Shown here: one piece after another, positions 1 to 8,927 of the stretch
How the letters are laid out: each line of letters begins with the position of its first letter
Numbering within the stretch: the stretch's first letter is position 1
Origin: Anaerorhabdus sp964386325
GTDB lineage: Bacteria; Bacillota_I; Bacilli_A; Erysipelotrichales; Erysipelotrichaceae
Assembly (NCBI GenBank): GCA_964386325.1
Contig: CAYLQY010000008.1
Coordinates: 67,091 to 131,090, forward strand
Reading direction: 5' to 3'
Length of the DNA: 64,000 nt
Program-made: the position numbers and the translations under genes
The notes under the pieces: generated by a model
Told to the model about the DNA's origin: nothing
The model's database searches: none
What the model saw: the letters and a program-made list of their open reading frames with translations, nothing else

Positions 1-150
1 CCCATCAATCTCATCATCTCTTTTAGGACGTGTAGTGAGTGATTTACAATAATTTAAGTCTAGTTCTTTATCTTCTAACAAAGCTCGAACAATTGGTTTT
101 TTACCAACACTGCTGGCACCAGTTAAAACAATAACATACGGTTTTTTCAT
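1..150 (-). CDS. Guanylate-kinase-like protein, N-terminal 50 residues (runs off the window)
   Basis: The first 50 residues read as a nucleotide monophosphate kinase of the guanylate kinase family: a P-loop region (GASSVGKKP, residues 11-19) followed by the GMP-binding S-x-T-T-R-x-x-R-x-x-E-x-D-G pattern (SLTTRPKRDDEIDG, residues 37-50). The P-loop is odd: GMP kinases normally have G-x-S-G-V-G-K-[GS]-T, whereas here the residues after GK are Lys-Pro. An AGGAGG ribosome site lies 5-6 bases before the ATG and overlaps the stop of the upstream M24 gene, so it is probably the last visible member of the peptide operon. Because the C-terminus is missing, a non-canonical paralogue rather than the housekeeping Gmk is only an inference. 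Confidence 0.75.
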   Translation of the reverse strand, partial: MKKPYVIVLTGASSVGKKPIVRALLEDKELDLNYCKSLTTRPKRDDEIDG

Positions 151-159
151 AGTGTCCTC

Positions 160-1395
160 CTATTTAACTAAATGGATATGGTCTCTGCCTTTTGCAAGGT
201 AGATACACTTATCACCATCAAAGGCAATGGTTTCTTCAGTGAATACATATAAATCTTTACTACTGAATTCAGGTACAAGACGTTTTGTATTTAACTCAAG
301 TGCGTAACATGTATTCTTGTAAAGTGGATAATCACCTTTAACTTTTATTTCTTTTTGTTCATTAAACAAACCAATTGTAGGTCCTGGACCATGTCCATAA
401 TGACCAATTGGATGAGTATATAACATTGGTGTAATACCTTCTGCTTTGGCTTGATTTACTGAATTTGTAAATATTTCATTCCCTGTTCTTCCTTCAATGA
501 AATTCTCACATACAATATCTTGGAAATGATTGTTTTCTTTAAAGGCTGTCATTAAATAGTCCGGAACCTCAGTTTCACCAATTTGCGGAACATAGGCTAG
601 ACGTTGATGATCTGTGCATAGTCCAAGATAAATCAAACCGAAGTCAACATGGAGTAAATCGCCTCTTTCAATTGTCACATCATCATAAATAGGTCCAGAA
701 TCTTTACGTTGTAAATCAATTGTTGGCGGGAACCAAAATGGTAATCCTAAACGATTTACTTCTTGTTTCAACCACCACTCTAAATCACGAGTTGTTGTTT
801 TTCCTATTTCAATTACATTTAAAGAGAATCCTTCATTTACAATATCCATTGCAAGCTCGGCAATTTCTTTATAACGTTCTAATTCTTCTGGTAATCTTGT
901 TTCCAAATAACGCAAACAAAGATTTTCTGCACTGACCACCTTATCAAGAATTTCTTGCGGCATTGCCCTAGCAAAATCATCATAGATTGATTTTGTTAAT
1001 CCATCACCAAATGCATAATGACTGGAAAAGTTTAATCCGATTTTAGCTGGATTGATTTTTTCTATAAGTGCACGAATTGCATCAAATTGCTTTTCATCAA
1101 CATCATTGAAAACTGATTCATAATATGGATCTAAATCAGAACTAGGTCTACCTGCATTGTATCGTTTAAAACCTTCTTTTGTCTTCGCAAAAATCAAACA
1201 TGTTAATCGACGAGCTGTTGGAAATGATGTTGGTGTAAGAAACTCTAATATTGGATCTTCATTGTATTCTTTCGCAAATACAATCCACATATCAATACCT
1301 GCAATTTCCATAAGTGCTGGAATTTGTTGTAGTTTCTTTTCTAGCAATTCATCGATAAGTTGATATTGCTCCCTAAGGGTCTTCACTGTTCTCAT
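160..1395 (-). CDS. M24 family metallopeptidase (Xaa-Pro aminopeptidase-like)
   Basis: 411 residues: an N-terminal creatinase-type domain (about 1-165) and a C-terminal pita-bread M24 domain. The five dinuclear metal ligands can be matched: Asp in HVDFG, Asp in CTDHQR, His in GHYGHGPG, Glu in LELNT and Glu in TEETI. The family cleaves N-terminal residues before proline or releases dipeptide products in the cytoplasm. It is the most divergent of the four M24 enzymes in the window; the C-terminal part around the last two ligands differs from the other three. It lies 4 bases after the MFS gene and just before the guanylate-kinase-like gene. The start has AAAGGA about 8 bases upstream. The exact substrate cannot be read from sequence. 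Confidence 0.9.
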   Translation of the reverse strand: MRTVKTLREQYQLIDELLEKKLQQIPALMEIAGIDMWIVFAKEYNEDPILEFLTPTSFPTARRLTCLIFAKTKEGFKRYNAGRPSSDLDPYYESVFNDVDEKQFDAIRALIEKINPAKIGLNFSSHYAFGDGLTKSIYDDFARAMPQEILDKVVSAENLCLRYLETRLPEELERYKEIAELAMDIVNEGFSLNVIEIGKTTTRDLEWWLKQEVNRLGLPFWFPPTIDLQRKDSGPIYDDVTIERGDLLHVDFGLIYLGLCTDHQRLAYVPQIGETEVPDYLMTAFKENNHFQDIVCENFIEGRTGNEIFTNSVNQAKAEGITPMLYTHPIGHYGHGPGPTIGLFNEQKEIKVKGDYPLYKNTCYALELNTKRLVPEFSSKDLYVFTEETIAFDGDKCIYLAKGRDHIHLVK

Positions 1396-1399
1396 ATTA

Positions 1400-2587
1400 T
1401 TATCCTTTCATTGATAATCGATTGGTTAAACCAATTAATACCGCTATGCATAAGAAGCATACAGCTGTTATTAGAAATGAAATTGATGGACCTAAATCAT
1501 AGATAAATCCTGCAAACAAAGATCCACATACCATCCCTAATGAATTCACAGAACTATAAAATCCCATGATTTGTCCATTACTTTTAGGTGTTGTCTGAAG
1601 TGAAACAATTTGTTGTTGGAGTGGTGTTACGATCGCAACTAAAGCAAAATAGATTATTGCCACAACAACAAAGATAAACAATTCTTTTGTACCTGCCACA
1701 AAGAAGGCCACGATACTTGTTAACGCATATACATAGACAAGTGTTTTTTTAATCGTCGTATTTTTCATAAGCCACATACAAATCGTTACATTCGCAAGTA
1801 ATGCAATAATTCCTATTACTGCTTTCAACAATCCGTTGTATGCCGGTAAAAATCCATACACATCTTTTATATAATAATTGAAACATTGATCAAATGCTGT
1901 AATTCCAAATGATGCAATGATAATAGCTACAAAAAAGATGACTAATTGTTTTGTTAAGTATTTATGTATTCCAATAAATGAAGCAAATGGATTGGCATTT
2001 TTTATAAACTCTTTTCCAGTTACTTTCTTTTTCTCATTATCAACATCCTTCAAGAAGATAAAGAAGAGTATTCCTGATAATGCAAGCAATAAAACTTGCG
2101 AACCAAAAAGCAATGGTATTGAGTAAGTACCAATTAACCCACCAATCAAATAGCCTAGCGGGCCACATACTGATTGAATTGTTGCATTAATTACAAGATT
2201 TCTTCCACGGTTTTCCAAGTCACATACATCAATAATATATGTAAGCTGACAAACACTAATTCCACCGATAAAGAATCCAGATATTAATCGCGCGATTACA
2301 AAATCGAATTCCGTATGCATACCACTCATAACCCATTGACCAACTGCGTACCCTACACAACATAAAGCTAACACTTTTACTCTTCCTATTAAATCACTCA
2401 CCTTTCCCCAAAAAGGTGCAAATAAGAAATAAGTAAGTGACATTGACGCAAACGCTACTCCAAACATATAACTATGAAATTTCAAGTCGCTAATTAATGT
2501 TGGTGTTACTGGATGCGCAAAATTCGCCGCAAGTGTTTGTAGAATAATTAAAATAAAATAACGCTTTAAAGAAACTTTGGAACTCAT
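1400..2587 (-). CDS. MFS transporter, about 12 membrane segments
   Basis: 395 residues, highly hydrophobic with about 12 predicted membrane helices. The loop between helices 2 and 3 carries the MFS signature region (FWGKVSDLIGRVKVLA, the G-x-x-x-D-x-x-G-R motif), supporting a major facilitator superfamily drug/metabolite carrier. Its start codon overlaps the stop of the upstream M20 peptidase (ATGA), so it is translationally coupled to peptide-degrading enzymes. A reasonable guess is export or import of an amino acid or small peptide product, but MFS substrates cannot be inferred from the sequence. No anomalies were seen. Confidence 0.88.
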   Translation of the reverse strand: MSSKVSLKRYFILIILQTLAANFAHPVTPTLISDLKFHSYMFGVAFASMSLTYFLFAPFWGKVSDLIGRVKVLALCCVGYAVGQWVMSGMHTEFDFVIARLISGFFIGGISVCQLTYIIDVCDLENRGRNLVINATIQSVCGPLGYLIGGLIGTYSIPLLFGSQVLLLALSGILFFIFLKDVDNEKKKVTGKEFIKNANPFASFIGIHKYLTKQLVIFFVAIIIASFGITAFDQCFNYYIKDVYGFLPAYNGLLKAVIGIIALLANVTICMWLMKNTTIKKTLVYVYALTSIVAFFVAGTKELFIFVVVAIIYFALVAIVTPLQQQIVSLQTTPKSNGQIMGFYSSVNSLGMVCGSLFAGFIYDLGPSISFLITAVCFLCIAVLIGLTNRLSMKG

Positions 2588-3999
2588 AATCTCTTTAATA
2601 CATTAACTAACACATCATACATGCGATCAAATGATTCAAGTTGAAGTGTTTCTTGTGGGGTGTGAACATGTTTCATACATGGACCAAGATTCGCAATATT
2701 TGGATTATCTAAAATACTTTCAAGTATTCCACATTCATTTCCACCATGTGCTGCAACCTTTTCCATTTCTTTACCCGTCATGTCTTTATATGTTTCACAG
2801 ATAGTATCTCTTAACGGATTAACCTCTTTATAACGCCATCCTGGATAGCTTGAATCTGTTGACATTGAATATTCAAATAAATCACATAACTCTCTAATCG
2901 AATATGTCATTTCATCAATACTTTCATTGTAAGCACTTCTTAATGACAAATGAATAACAATGGATACATCATTGCAAGAAATAACACCAACATTCAATGA
3001 TGTTAATGTAAGTCCTGGAATATTAATACTCTTTGAAATCAAGCCATTTGGCAATAAGTACAAGAAACGAATAAATTGTTTTGTATTAAATTTTGACATT
3101 GATTGAGTTACTGATTCTTCTTCAACCAATAATTTAAATCCAGCATCTGAAAATTCTAATAATGTGAATATATCTTGTTCTTGTTTTTTAATAATCGCAA
3201 GAACTTGATCATGATCTTTTTCTTCATATGCAATTACAGTGTCATTTTCTCTAGGAATAGCGTTATCTTTAGAACCACCTTCAATAGACACCAAACGAAT
3301 GTCTACTTCTTTTTGAAGATGATATAAGACTCTTCCAATAATTTTATTACTATTTCCTAATTCTTTATCAATGCTGCCCCCACTATGTCCACCTTGTAAA
3401 CCACGCACCATAATGCGGAGTCCCTTGGTGTGAACAGGTTGACAACCCATTGGTATCTTTATTTCAACACGTCTTCCACCAGCTGATGAAAGAAGTGTTT
3501 TTTCATCGCCACCATCTAGACTAATTGCATTCTTAGCTTTGAAGTATTCTGACTTTAAATTCATTGCTCCAAAAAGTCCAACTTCTTCTTGAACAGTAAA
3601 TACGCATTCTAACGCTGGATGCTCAAGTGTTTTATCTTCAAGAATCGCAAGCATGTACGCAGTACCAATACCATCATCTGCACCTAGTGTTGTTCCATTC
3701 GCTTTAATCCAACCATCTTCCATTTCGATAATCTCAATTGGATCTTTAGAAAAGTCATGATTACTATCTTTATTTTTTTCATCAACCATATCCATATGTG
3801 CTTGAAGCATCACTGTCTCATGATCTTCATATCCAGGTGTTGCATCTTTATAGATAACAACATTGTACATATCATCTTGAATTACTTTTAAATCATTCTT
3901 TTTTGCAAATTCAACTAAGTAATCACTTAATTGTTTTTCATTATATGAACCATGTGGAAACTGACTTGTTTCCTTAAAAAAATCGTAACAACGTGTCAT
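2584..3999 (-). CDS. pepD: M20 family dipeptidase, PepD-type (aminoacyl-histidine dipeptidase)
   Basis: 471 residues from the chosen ATG, which overlaps the upstream stop as TAATG and has AGGGTGAAA upstream; the longer in-frame N-terminus would run inside the preceding gene. PepD-type M20 metalloenzyme: His68/Asp70 (AHMDMV), Asp108 (LGADDG), the catalytic Glu-Glu pair 138-139 (VQEEVG), Asp162 (LDGGD) and a C-terminal His (AHGGNECG). A bacterial dimerisation/lid domain is inserted in the middle (HGGSxxGD-like GGHSGGSID). It hydrolyses dipeptides, classically Xaa-His, in the cytoplasm. It lies between an M24 peptidase and an MFS carrier in the long opp operon, consistent with finishing the digestion of imported di- and tripeptides. 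Confidence 0.92.
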   Translation of the reverse strand: MTRCYDFFKETSQFPHGSYNEKQLSDYLVEFAKKNDLKVIQDDMYNVVIYKDATPGYEDHETVMLQAHMDMVDEKNKDSNHDFSKDPIEIIEMEDGWIKANGTTLGADDGIGTAYMLAILEDKTLEHPALECVFTVQEEVGLFGAMNLKSEYFKAKNAISLDGGDEKTLLSSAGGRRVEIKIPMGCQPVHTKGLRIMVRGLQGGHSGGSIDKELGNSNKIIGRVLYHLQKEVDIRLVSIEGGSKDNAIPRENDTVIAYEEKDHDQVLAIIKKQEQDIFTLLEFSDAGFKLLVEEESVTQSMSKFNTKQFIRFLYLLPNGLISKSINIPGLTLTSLNVGVISCNDVSIVIHLSLRSAYNESIDEMTYSIRELCDLFEYSMSTDSSYPGWRYKEVNPLRDTICETYKDMTGKEMEKVAAHGGNECGILESILDNPNIANLGPCMKHVHTPQETLQLESFDRMYDVLVNVLKRL

Positions 4000-5189
4000 T
4001 ATTTCACCCTCACTAGCATTAACTCTTGTTGTGGAGGAACTAGCCATTCGCATCCATCTTTTGTGATTACAACCATTTCTTCAATACCAATACGTCCACG
4101 AGATGTTTCAACACCTGGTTCAATCGTAAATACGTTTCCTTCGTCCAAAGGTTGATCAATTAATTCTGGACGGTTATATCGTGGTCGACGATTCGCAAGG
4201 ATATATCCACCATCATGTGTTTCATGTCCTACTTGGTGCCCCAAAGCCGCATTCCAAGAATCATACCCTTCACTAACAACATGACTTCTTGCAATCTTAT
4301 CAATTTGATAACCAGTTACTCCTGGTTTCATTGCATCTTTCGCCATCTTTATTGCATCGCGTACAGTATAGAATGCTCGCTTTACTTCTTCTGGTGCATC
4401 CTCTTCATCATCTTTTAATATGTAATACATTCTTTGTAGATCGCTACAATATCCATCTTTTGATACACCATAATCAATATTAATAACATAACCCTTAACG
4501 ATCGGTGTTTCAATAATCCCCATATGCCCTGCTGGAACATTTGGGTCAACACTAACACCTGGACATTGAGATGGTGTCCAAGACATTCCATATCCATCAT
4601 TATAGGCAACATCATGTAAATAATTGAATATGTCCAATGAAGTTGTTCCTTCTTTTAGCATTGTCGGAACGCTTTCTAAATATTTCAAAGCAACTTCAGC
4701 AGTATGCTTAATTTTCTTAATTTGTTCAGCGGTTTTTTGCCCACGTACTTTTGCAATTAAATTAACTGCACTTACAAGTTCTCCTTCAAATCCAACTTCT
4801 TTAAGTTGTCTTTCAAGTTTACATTTCATACCATAAGTTAGTCCATCAGCACTCGCATCATTTTTCGAGAAATTCAACCCCAATTTTTTAGGATTCAATT
4901 CTTTTATCTTTTTCGCAACTGGAACCATAAGATCCCCTGTATACGTTATTATTTCATCAATACCATCAATTAATTTGTATCCTTCTTCATCTAGTGTGCT
5001 TACAACCGCAATAATTTTATCTTGAGTAAAAATCAATCCTGTAGCGATAATGAAATCCATATCTCCTAATACAGGAAGAATAGGTTCACTCTTCATAATT
5101 GTTTCACGCCCTAATACACACCACGCATCAAGTTCGTTTTCTTTTAAAGCATTCTTAATAATTGGTAATTTATCTTTATTGAGTTCCAT
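3999..5189 (-). CDS. M24 family metallopeptidase (Xaa-Pro peptidase-like)
   Basis: 396 residues with an N-terminal creatinase-like domain (about 1-140) and an M24 catalytic domain. All five metal ligands are present: Asp in NIDYG, Asp in CSDLQR, His in GHQVGHETHDGG, Glu in TIEPGV and Glu in GIEEMV. Close relative of the M24 genes ending at 10783 and 14596, sharing the CSD/SSD-x-QR-x-YYxLKDDE block. It follows oppA after a strong stem-loop and starts with AGGAGGTTAGG upstream. It overlaps the next gene (M20) as TAATG. Likely cytoplasmic processing of proline-containing peptides imported by the Opp system; the precise specificity is unknown. Confidence 0.92.
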   Translation of the reverse strand: MELNKDKLPIIKNALKENELDAWCVLGRETIMKSEPILPVLGDMDFIIATGLIFTQDKIIAVVSTLDEEGYKLIDGIDEIITYTGDLMVPVAKKIKELNPKKLGLNFSKNDASADGLTYGMKCKLERQLKEVGFEGELVSAVNLIAKVRGQKTAEQIKKIKHTAEVALKYLESVPTMLKEGTTSLDIFNYLHDVAYNDGYGMSWTPSQCPGVSVDPNVPAGHMGIIETPIVKGYVINIDYGVSKDGYCSDLQRMYYILKDDEEDAPEEVKRAFYTVRDAIKMAKDAMKPGVTGYQIDKIARSHVVSEGYDSWNAALGHQVGHETHDGGYILANRRPRYNRPELIDQPLDEGNVFTIEPGVETSRGRIGIEEMVVITKDGCEWLVPPQQELMLVRVK

Positions 5190-5208
5190 CCTAACCTCCT
5201 ATGAGAGA

Positions 5209-5239
5209 AGAGGTGTTAATATCAATAACTAACACCTCT
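5209..5239 (-). other. Intercistronic stem-loop between oppA and an M24 peptidase gene
   Basis: A perfect 10-bp inverted repeat (AGAGGTGTTA / TAACACCTCT) with an 11-nt loop follows the oppA stop. There is no good T-run after it on the transcript strand (TCTCTC follows), so it is more likely an mRNA-stabilising or processing hairpin than a full terminator. Such hairpins behind binding-protein genes commonly allow higher levels of the binding protein than of downstream genes. Confidence 0.7.
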
Positions 5240-5250
5240 AAAATTTTTCC

Positions 5251-6918
5251 TTATTGTACTTTTGTATAACGGAAGTTAACAGCTCCATCTGGAGAAGTTT
5301 CGATTCCTGTGATTCCTTCACGTAATAATTCTGGATTTGTATATCCAAATAAAGGAATAATATAACCCATTTCATTTACGAAATAGTTTTCAGCTTCATG
5401 TAATTTTTCTAAACGTACTTTAGGATCGCTTTCAGCATTTGCTGCAGCAATTAAATCTTCATATTTTTGATCATCTACAGCTTTTGTAGTTCCTTGTCCT
5501 GCACGCATATACATTTCTAAATAGATCATTGGATCTAAGTAGTCAGCAGAGTTTGCATGACGAGCAAGTTCAAAGTTTGCATTTGTACGATCATCAAAGA
5601 ATACACGTACTTCAGCCGTTTTTAATTCAACATTTACACCGATACGTTTCCATTGTTCTTGTAATACTTGTGCAACTGTTCTGTGTAAATCAGAATCGTT
5701 GTAGTAATAAGTAAGTGTTAATGGATTAGTTTCATCATAACCAGCTGTAGCCATTAATGCTTTTGCTTCATCAACATTTGTATCAGAAAGTTTTAATACA
5801 GCATCTTGTTCTTCACGGAAGTCGCCATTTACACCAGCCATTCCTCTAGGAATAAATCCGTGTAATGGATAATATGTATCACCTGCATCAATAATCGCAA
5901 TTAATTCATCTCTATCAACTGCCATAGATAATGCTTTACGAACATTTGCATCTTGTAATGCTTCTGGTGCATTTGGTCCAGCATTTACAGTTACAAAGTA
6001 GTTAATTACATATGGATCAATTGTAAATAATTCTGGTTTACCTGCATATGTTTTTGCAGTTTCAGGAGAAGGTGCCATTGCAAAATCTAATTCACCTGCT
6101 TTAAATGCATTTAATTGTGCAACACCATCAGGCATAATTTTGAAAGTAATTTTTTCCAAAGTTACTTGATCAGCATTACGGTAGTTAGGGTTTTTAACCA
6201 ATACGATTTCTTCACTAGCATTTCTTGATTCAAACATAAATGCACCACTTACTGGAACATCTTTGTTATCTGCCCAAGCACTTACTTTTTCTTCAGCAAA
6301 ATCTGAACGAATTGGGTAAGTAGCTCCTTGAACCAATAATTGGTTGAAATAAGGAACTGGTTTTTCTAAAGTGATTTCTAATGTTTTATCATCTAAAGCT
6401 TTAATTCCTAATTCAGGTAATTCTTCAATTAATACTTGTCCAGCTGCATCAACAACTGCACTTGCTTCAGCTCCACCTTTAACTGTTTTAGTTAAGAATG
6501 AACCATAATATGCATCTGCAGATCCATAAGCAATTGAACGTTTCATACCAAATACAAAATCTTCAGCAGTAATTGGTTGCCCATCGCTCCAATTAGCATC
6601 GATAAGTTTATATGTATAAACAAGACCATCATCACTCACTGTGAATGATTCACAAAGTTCATTTTGAAGTGATCCATCAGGTTTAACTGAGAATAATCCT
6701 TCATACATTTGTTTTGTTACATAGTTACTTACAGCATCACCGGCAATAGCTGGATCCAAATAAGTTGGTTCTCCACCAATTGCAACAACCATCTCGTTAG
6801 CTGCTGTTCCTGTGTTTGTATTCGTACCACCAGTTTCTTCTTTAGGTGCACTAGAACACCCTGTAAGAATACCAACTGCTAATGCAAATACACCCATTAG
6901 TTTTAATAGTTTTTTCAT
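5251..6918 (-). CDS. oppA: Peptide ABC transporter substrate-binding lipoprotein
   Basis: 555 residues. The N-terminus (lysine start, hydrophobic stretch, then LTGC lipobox with Cys21) is a lipoprotein signal peptide, so it is anchored to the outer face of the membrane. The rest is a family-5 extracellular solute-binding protein: the N-terminal WSDGQPITAEDFVFG region and the C-terminal LTYYYNDSDLHRTVAQVLQ region are typical of OppA/DppA. It captures oligopeptides and delivers them to OppBC. Unusually for many opp operons it is encoded after the permease and ATPase genes. It lies 19 bases downstream of oppF and is followed by a stem-loop that may raise its expression. Confidence 0.93.
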   Translation of the reverse strand: MKKLLKLMGVFALAVGILTGCSSAPKEETGGTNTNTGTAANEMVVAIGGEPTYLDPAIAGDAVSNYVTKQMYEGLFSVKPDGSLQNELCESFTVSDDGLVYTYKLIDANWSDGQPITAEDFVFGMKRSIAYGSADAYYGSFLTKTVKGGAEASAVVDAAGQVLIEELPELGIKALDDKTLEITLEKPVPYFNQLLVQGATYPIRSDFAEEKVSAWADNKDVPVSGAFMFESRNASEEIVLVKNPNYRNADQVTLEKITFKIMPDGVAQLNAFKAGELDFAMAPSPETAKTYAGKPELFTIDPYVINYFVTVNAGPNAPEALQDANVRKALSMAVDRDELIAIIDAGDTYYPLHGFIPRGMAGVNGDFREEQDAVLKLSDTNVDEAKALMATAGYDETNPLTLTYYYNDSDLHRTVAQVLQEQWKRIGVNVELKTAEVRVFFDDRTNANFELARHANSADYLDPMIYLEMYMRAGQGTTKAVDDQKYEDLIAAANAESDPKVRLEKLHEAENYFVNEMGYIIPLFGYTNPELLREGITGIETSPDGAVNFRYTKVQ

Positions 6919-6937
6919 CTTTCTTTCCTCCTAGTTT

Positions 6938-7909
6938 TTATCTCTCATATAAAAAGCAAGCAACTTCTCTTGATCCTACCTTCGTTAACTTAGGCACTTC
7001 GTTTGCGCATCTTTCTGTTGCATGTGGACAACGTAAACGAAATGTACAACCCGAAGGTGGATTGATAGGACTTGGAAGTTCACCTTCCAATACAATACGT
7101 TTCTTTGTTTTCGCAATTTTTGGATCTGGTATTGGTACAGATGACAAAAGTGCTCTTGTATAAGGGTGAAGAGGATTACTATATAAATCATCGCTCTCGC
7201 CAAGTTCTACAATTCTTCCCAAATACATTACGCCAATGCGATCACTAATATGTTTAACCATACTTAAGTCATGGGCAATGAATAAGTAGGCAACATCCAT
7301 TTCTTTTTGAATCTTTTCTAATAAGTTAATAACTTGTGCTTGAATAGAAACATCAAGCGCAGAGATTGGTTCATCACAAACAATAAATTCTGGATTAAGT
7401 GCTAAGGCACGTGCGATTCCGATACGTTGACGTTGGCCTCCTGAGAACTCATGAGGATAACGACGAATGTGATCTGGCTTTAATCCAACAATTTGTAATA
7501 ATTCTTGAACACGTTTTGTACGTTCTTCTTTTGTATCATAAATCTTATGAATATCCATTGGTTCACGAATAATTTCACCGACTGTCATACGTGGATCTAG
7601 TGATGCATATGGATCTTGGAATATCATTTGAGAAGCTTTACGATAATCTTTTAACTCTTTATTTTTCTTTGTCGCAATATCAACACCATTGAAGATGATA
7701 CTACCTTCAGTTGGATCATAAATTCTTACAATACAACGCCCAAGGGTACTTTTACCACAACCCGATTCACCTACAAGACCTAAAGTTTCTCCACGTTTTA
7801 TTGAAAAACTTATATCGTCTACTGCTTTAACATATTTTTTAGCTTGAAAGGCTTTTGAAACATCAAAGTACATCTTTAAATTTTTAACTTCTAAGATTAC
7901 ATCACTCAT
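6938..7909 (-). CDS. oppF: Peptide ABC transporter ATP-binding protein (OppF type)
   Basis: 323 residues. ABC ATPase with Walker A GESGCGKST, ABC signature FSGGQRQR, and Walker B FIVCDEP, followed by the Opp/Dpp-specific C-terminal extension. That extension holds Cys residues in GCTFRLRCPHATERC; related proteins use this region as an iron-sulfur binding site. Length is normal for OppF. The start overlaps the end of oppD by 8 bases, implying translational coupling. It works as a heterodimer with OppD to energise the OppBC channel on the cytoplasmic side. Confidence 0.95.
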   Translation of the reverse strand: MSDVILEVKNLKMYFDVSKAFQAKKYVKAVDDISFSIKRGETLGLVGESGCGKSTLGRCIVRIYDPTEGSIIFNGVDIATKKNKELKDYRKASQMIFQDPYASLDPRMTVGEIIREPMDIHKIYDTKEERTKRVQELLQIVGLKPDHIRRYPHEFSGGQRQRIGIARALALNPEFIVCDEPISALDVSIQAQVINLLEKIQKEMDVAYLFIAHDLSMVKHISDRIGVMYLGRIVELGESDDLYSNPLHPYTRALLSSVPIPDPKIAKTKKRIVLEGELPSPINPPSGCTFRLRCPHATERCANEVPKLTKVGSREVACFLYER

Positions 7910-8915
7910 GGTTCATCATCCCTTCTTTTTGTAATAACCAACATGAACAGAATTGTGTTTTTGTTATTTCTGTTATCGGTGGTTCTTGATCCTTACAAAC
8001 CTTCATTGCTTTTTCACAACGATCAACAAATGGACAACCTACTGGCGGATGTAATAAATCCGGTGGAGAACCTGGAATTGGTTTTAATTCTGTCTTCTCT
8101 TTATTTTCAGGATTGTTCACACTTTCAAGCAATCCGAGTGTGTAAGGATGTTTTGCTTCATAAAATATTTCATTGTCTGTACCTTGTTCAACAATTTTTC
8201 CACCATACATAATCACGATGCGATCACACATATTAGCTACAACTCCTAAATCATGAGTAATCATAATGATTGATGTATTTTGTTCTTTTTGTAAACTTTG
8301 GATTAACTCCAATACTTGTGCTTGAATTGTTACATCAAGGGCAGTTGTTGGTTCATCCGCAATAATTAATTTAGGATGACACATCAAAGCAATTGCGATA
8401 ACGATACGTTGACGCATACCCCCAGAGAATTGATGGGGATATTGTCGAATTCTTTCTTGAGGATTTGGAATTCCAACCCGTTCCATCATTTCAATCGCTT
8501 TTTGTTTTGCTTCCGCTTTTGACATCTTTGTATGATTTAACAAAGGTTCAATTAATTGTGTTTCAATACGTAATACTGGATTTAAGAAAGTCATTGGATC
8601 TTGAAATATCATTGCCATATCTTTACCACGAATGGTTTGCATTATTTTTTCATAGGCTTTCTTTTCTGCTTTTGTTTTGTTTGTTGAAGAAATATCTTTT
8701 CCATCAAATACAATCTCGCCATTCATTACTGCACCGTTATCCGCAAGTAATCCCATGACACTAAACATCGTTTGACTTTTTCCAGAACCTGATTCTCCAA
8801 CAATTCCTAATACTTCGCCACCATCGATATGAAAACTAATATTACGAACAGCTTGAACAGTTCCATCTTCTGTCTTAAATTCTGTTACTAAATTTTTTAC
8901 ATCAAGTAAACTCAT
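7902..8915 (-). CDS. oppD: Peptide ABC transporter ATP-binding protein (OppD type)
   Basis: 337 residues. ABC ATPase with Walker A GESGSGKSQ, signature FSGGMRQRI, Walker B LIIADEPTTALD and the oligopeptide-transporter C-terminal domain containing GCPFVDRCEKAMKVC cysteines. The Walker A ends in Ser-Gln as in other OppD proteins. It is 12 bases downstream of oppC and overlaps oppF, fitting the usual D-F pair of ATPases. It hydrolyses ATP to drive peptide import. Confidence 0.95.
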   Translation of the reverse strand: MSLLDVKNLVTEFKTEDGTVQAVRNISFHIDGGEVLGIVGESGSGKSQTMFSVMGLLADNGAVMNGEIVFDGKDISSTNKTKAEKKAYEKIMQTIRGKDMAMIFQDPMTFLNPVLRIETQLIEPLLNHTKMSKAEAKQKAIEMMERVGIPNPQERIRQYPHQFSGGMRQRIVIAIALMCHPKLIIADEPTTALDVTIQAQVLELIQSLQKEQNTSIIMITHDLGVVANMCDRIVIMYGGKIVEQGTDNEIFYEAKHPYTLGLLESVNNPENKEKTELKPIPGSPPDLLHPPVGCPFVDRCEKAMKVCKDQEPPITEITKTQFCSCWLLQKEGMMNHE

Positions 8916-8927
8916 TTCATATCCCCC

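Noticed and set aside
2584..4053. Longer N-terminus for the M20 dipeptidase
   Set aside because: The extra 18 residues lie inside the preceding M24 gene and there is a good ribosome site at the shorter start.
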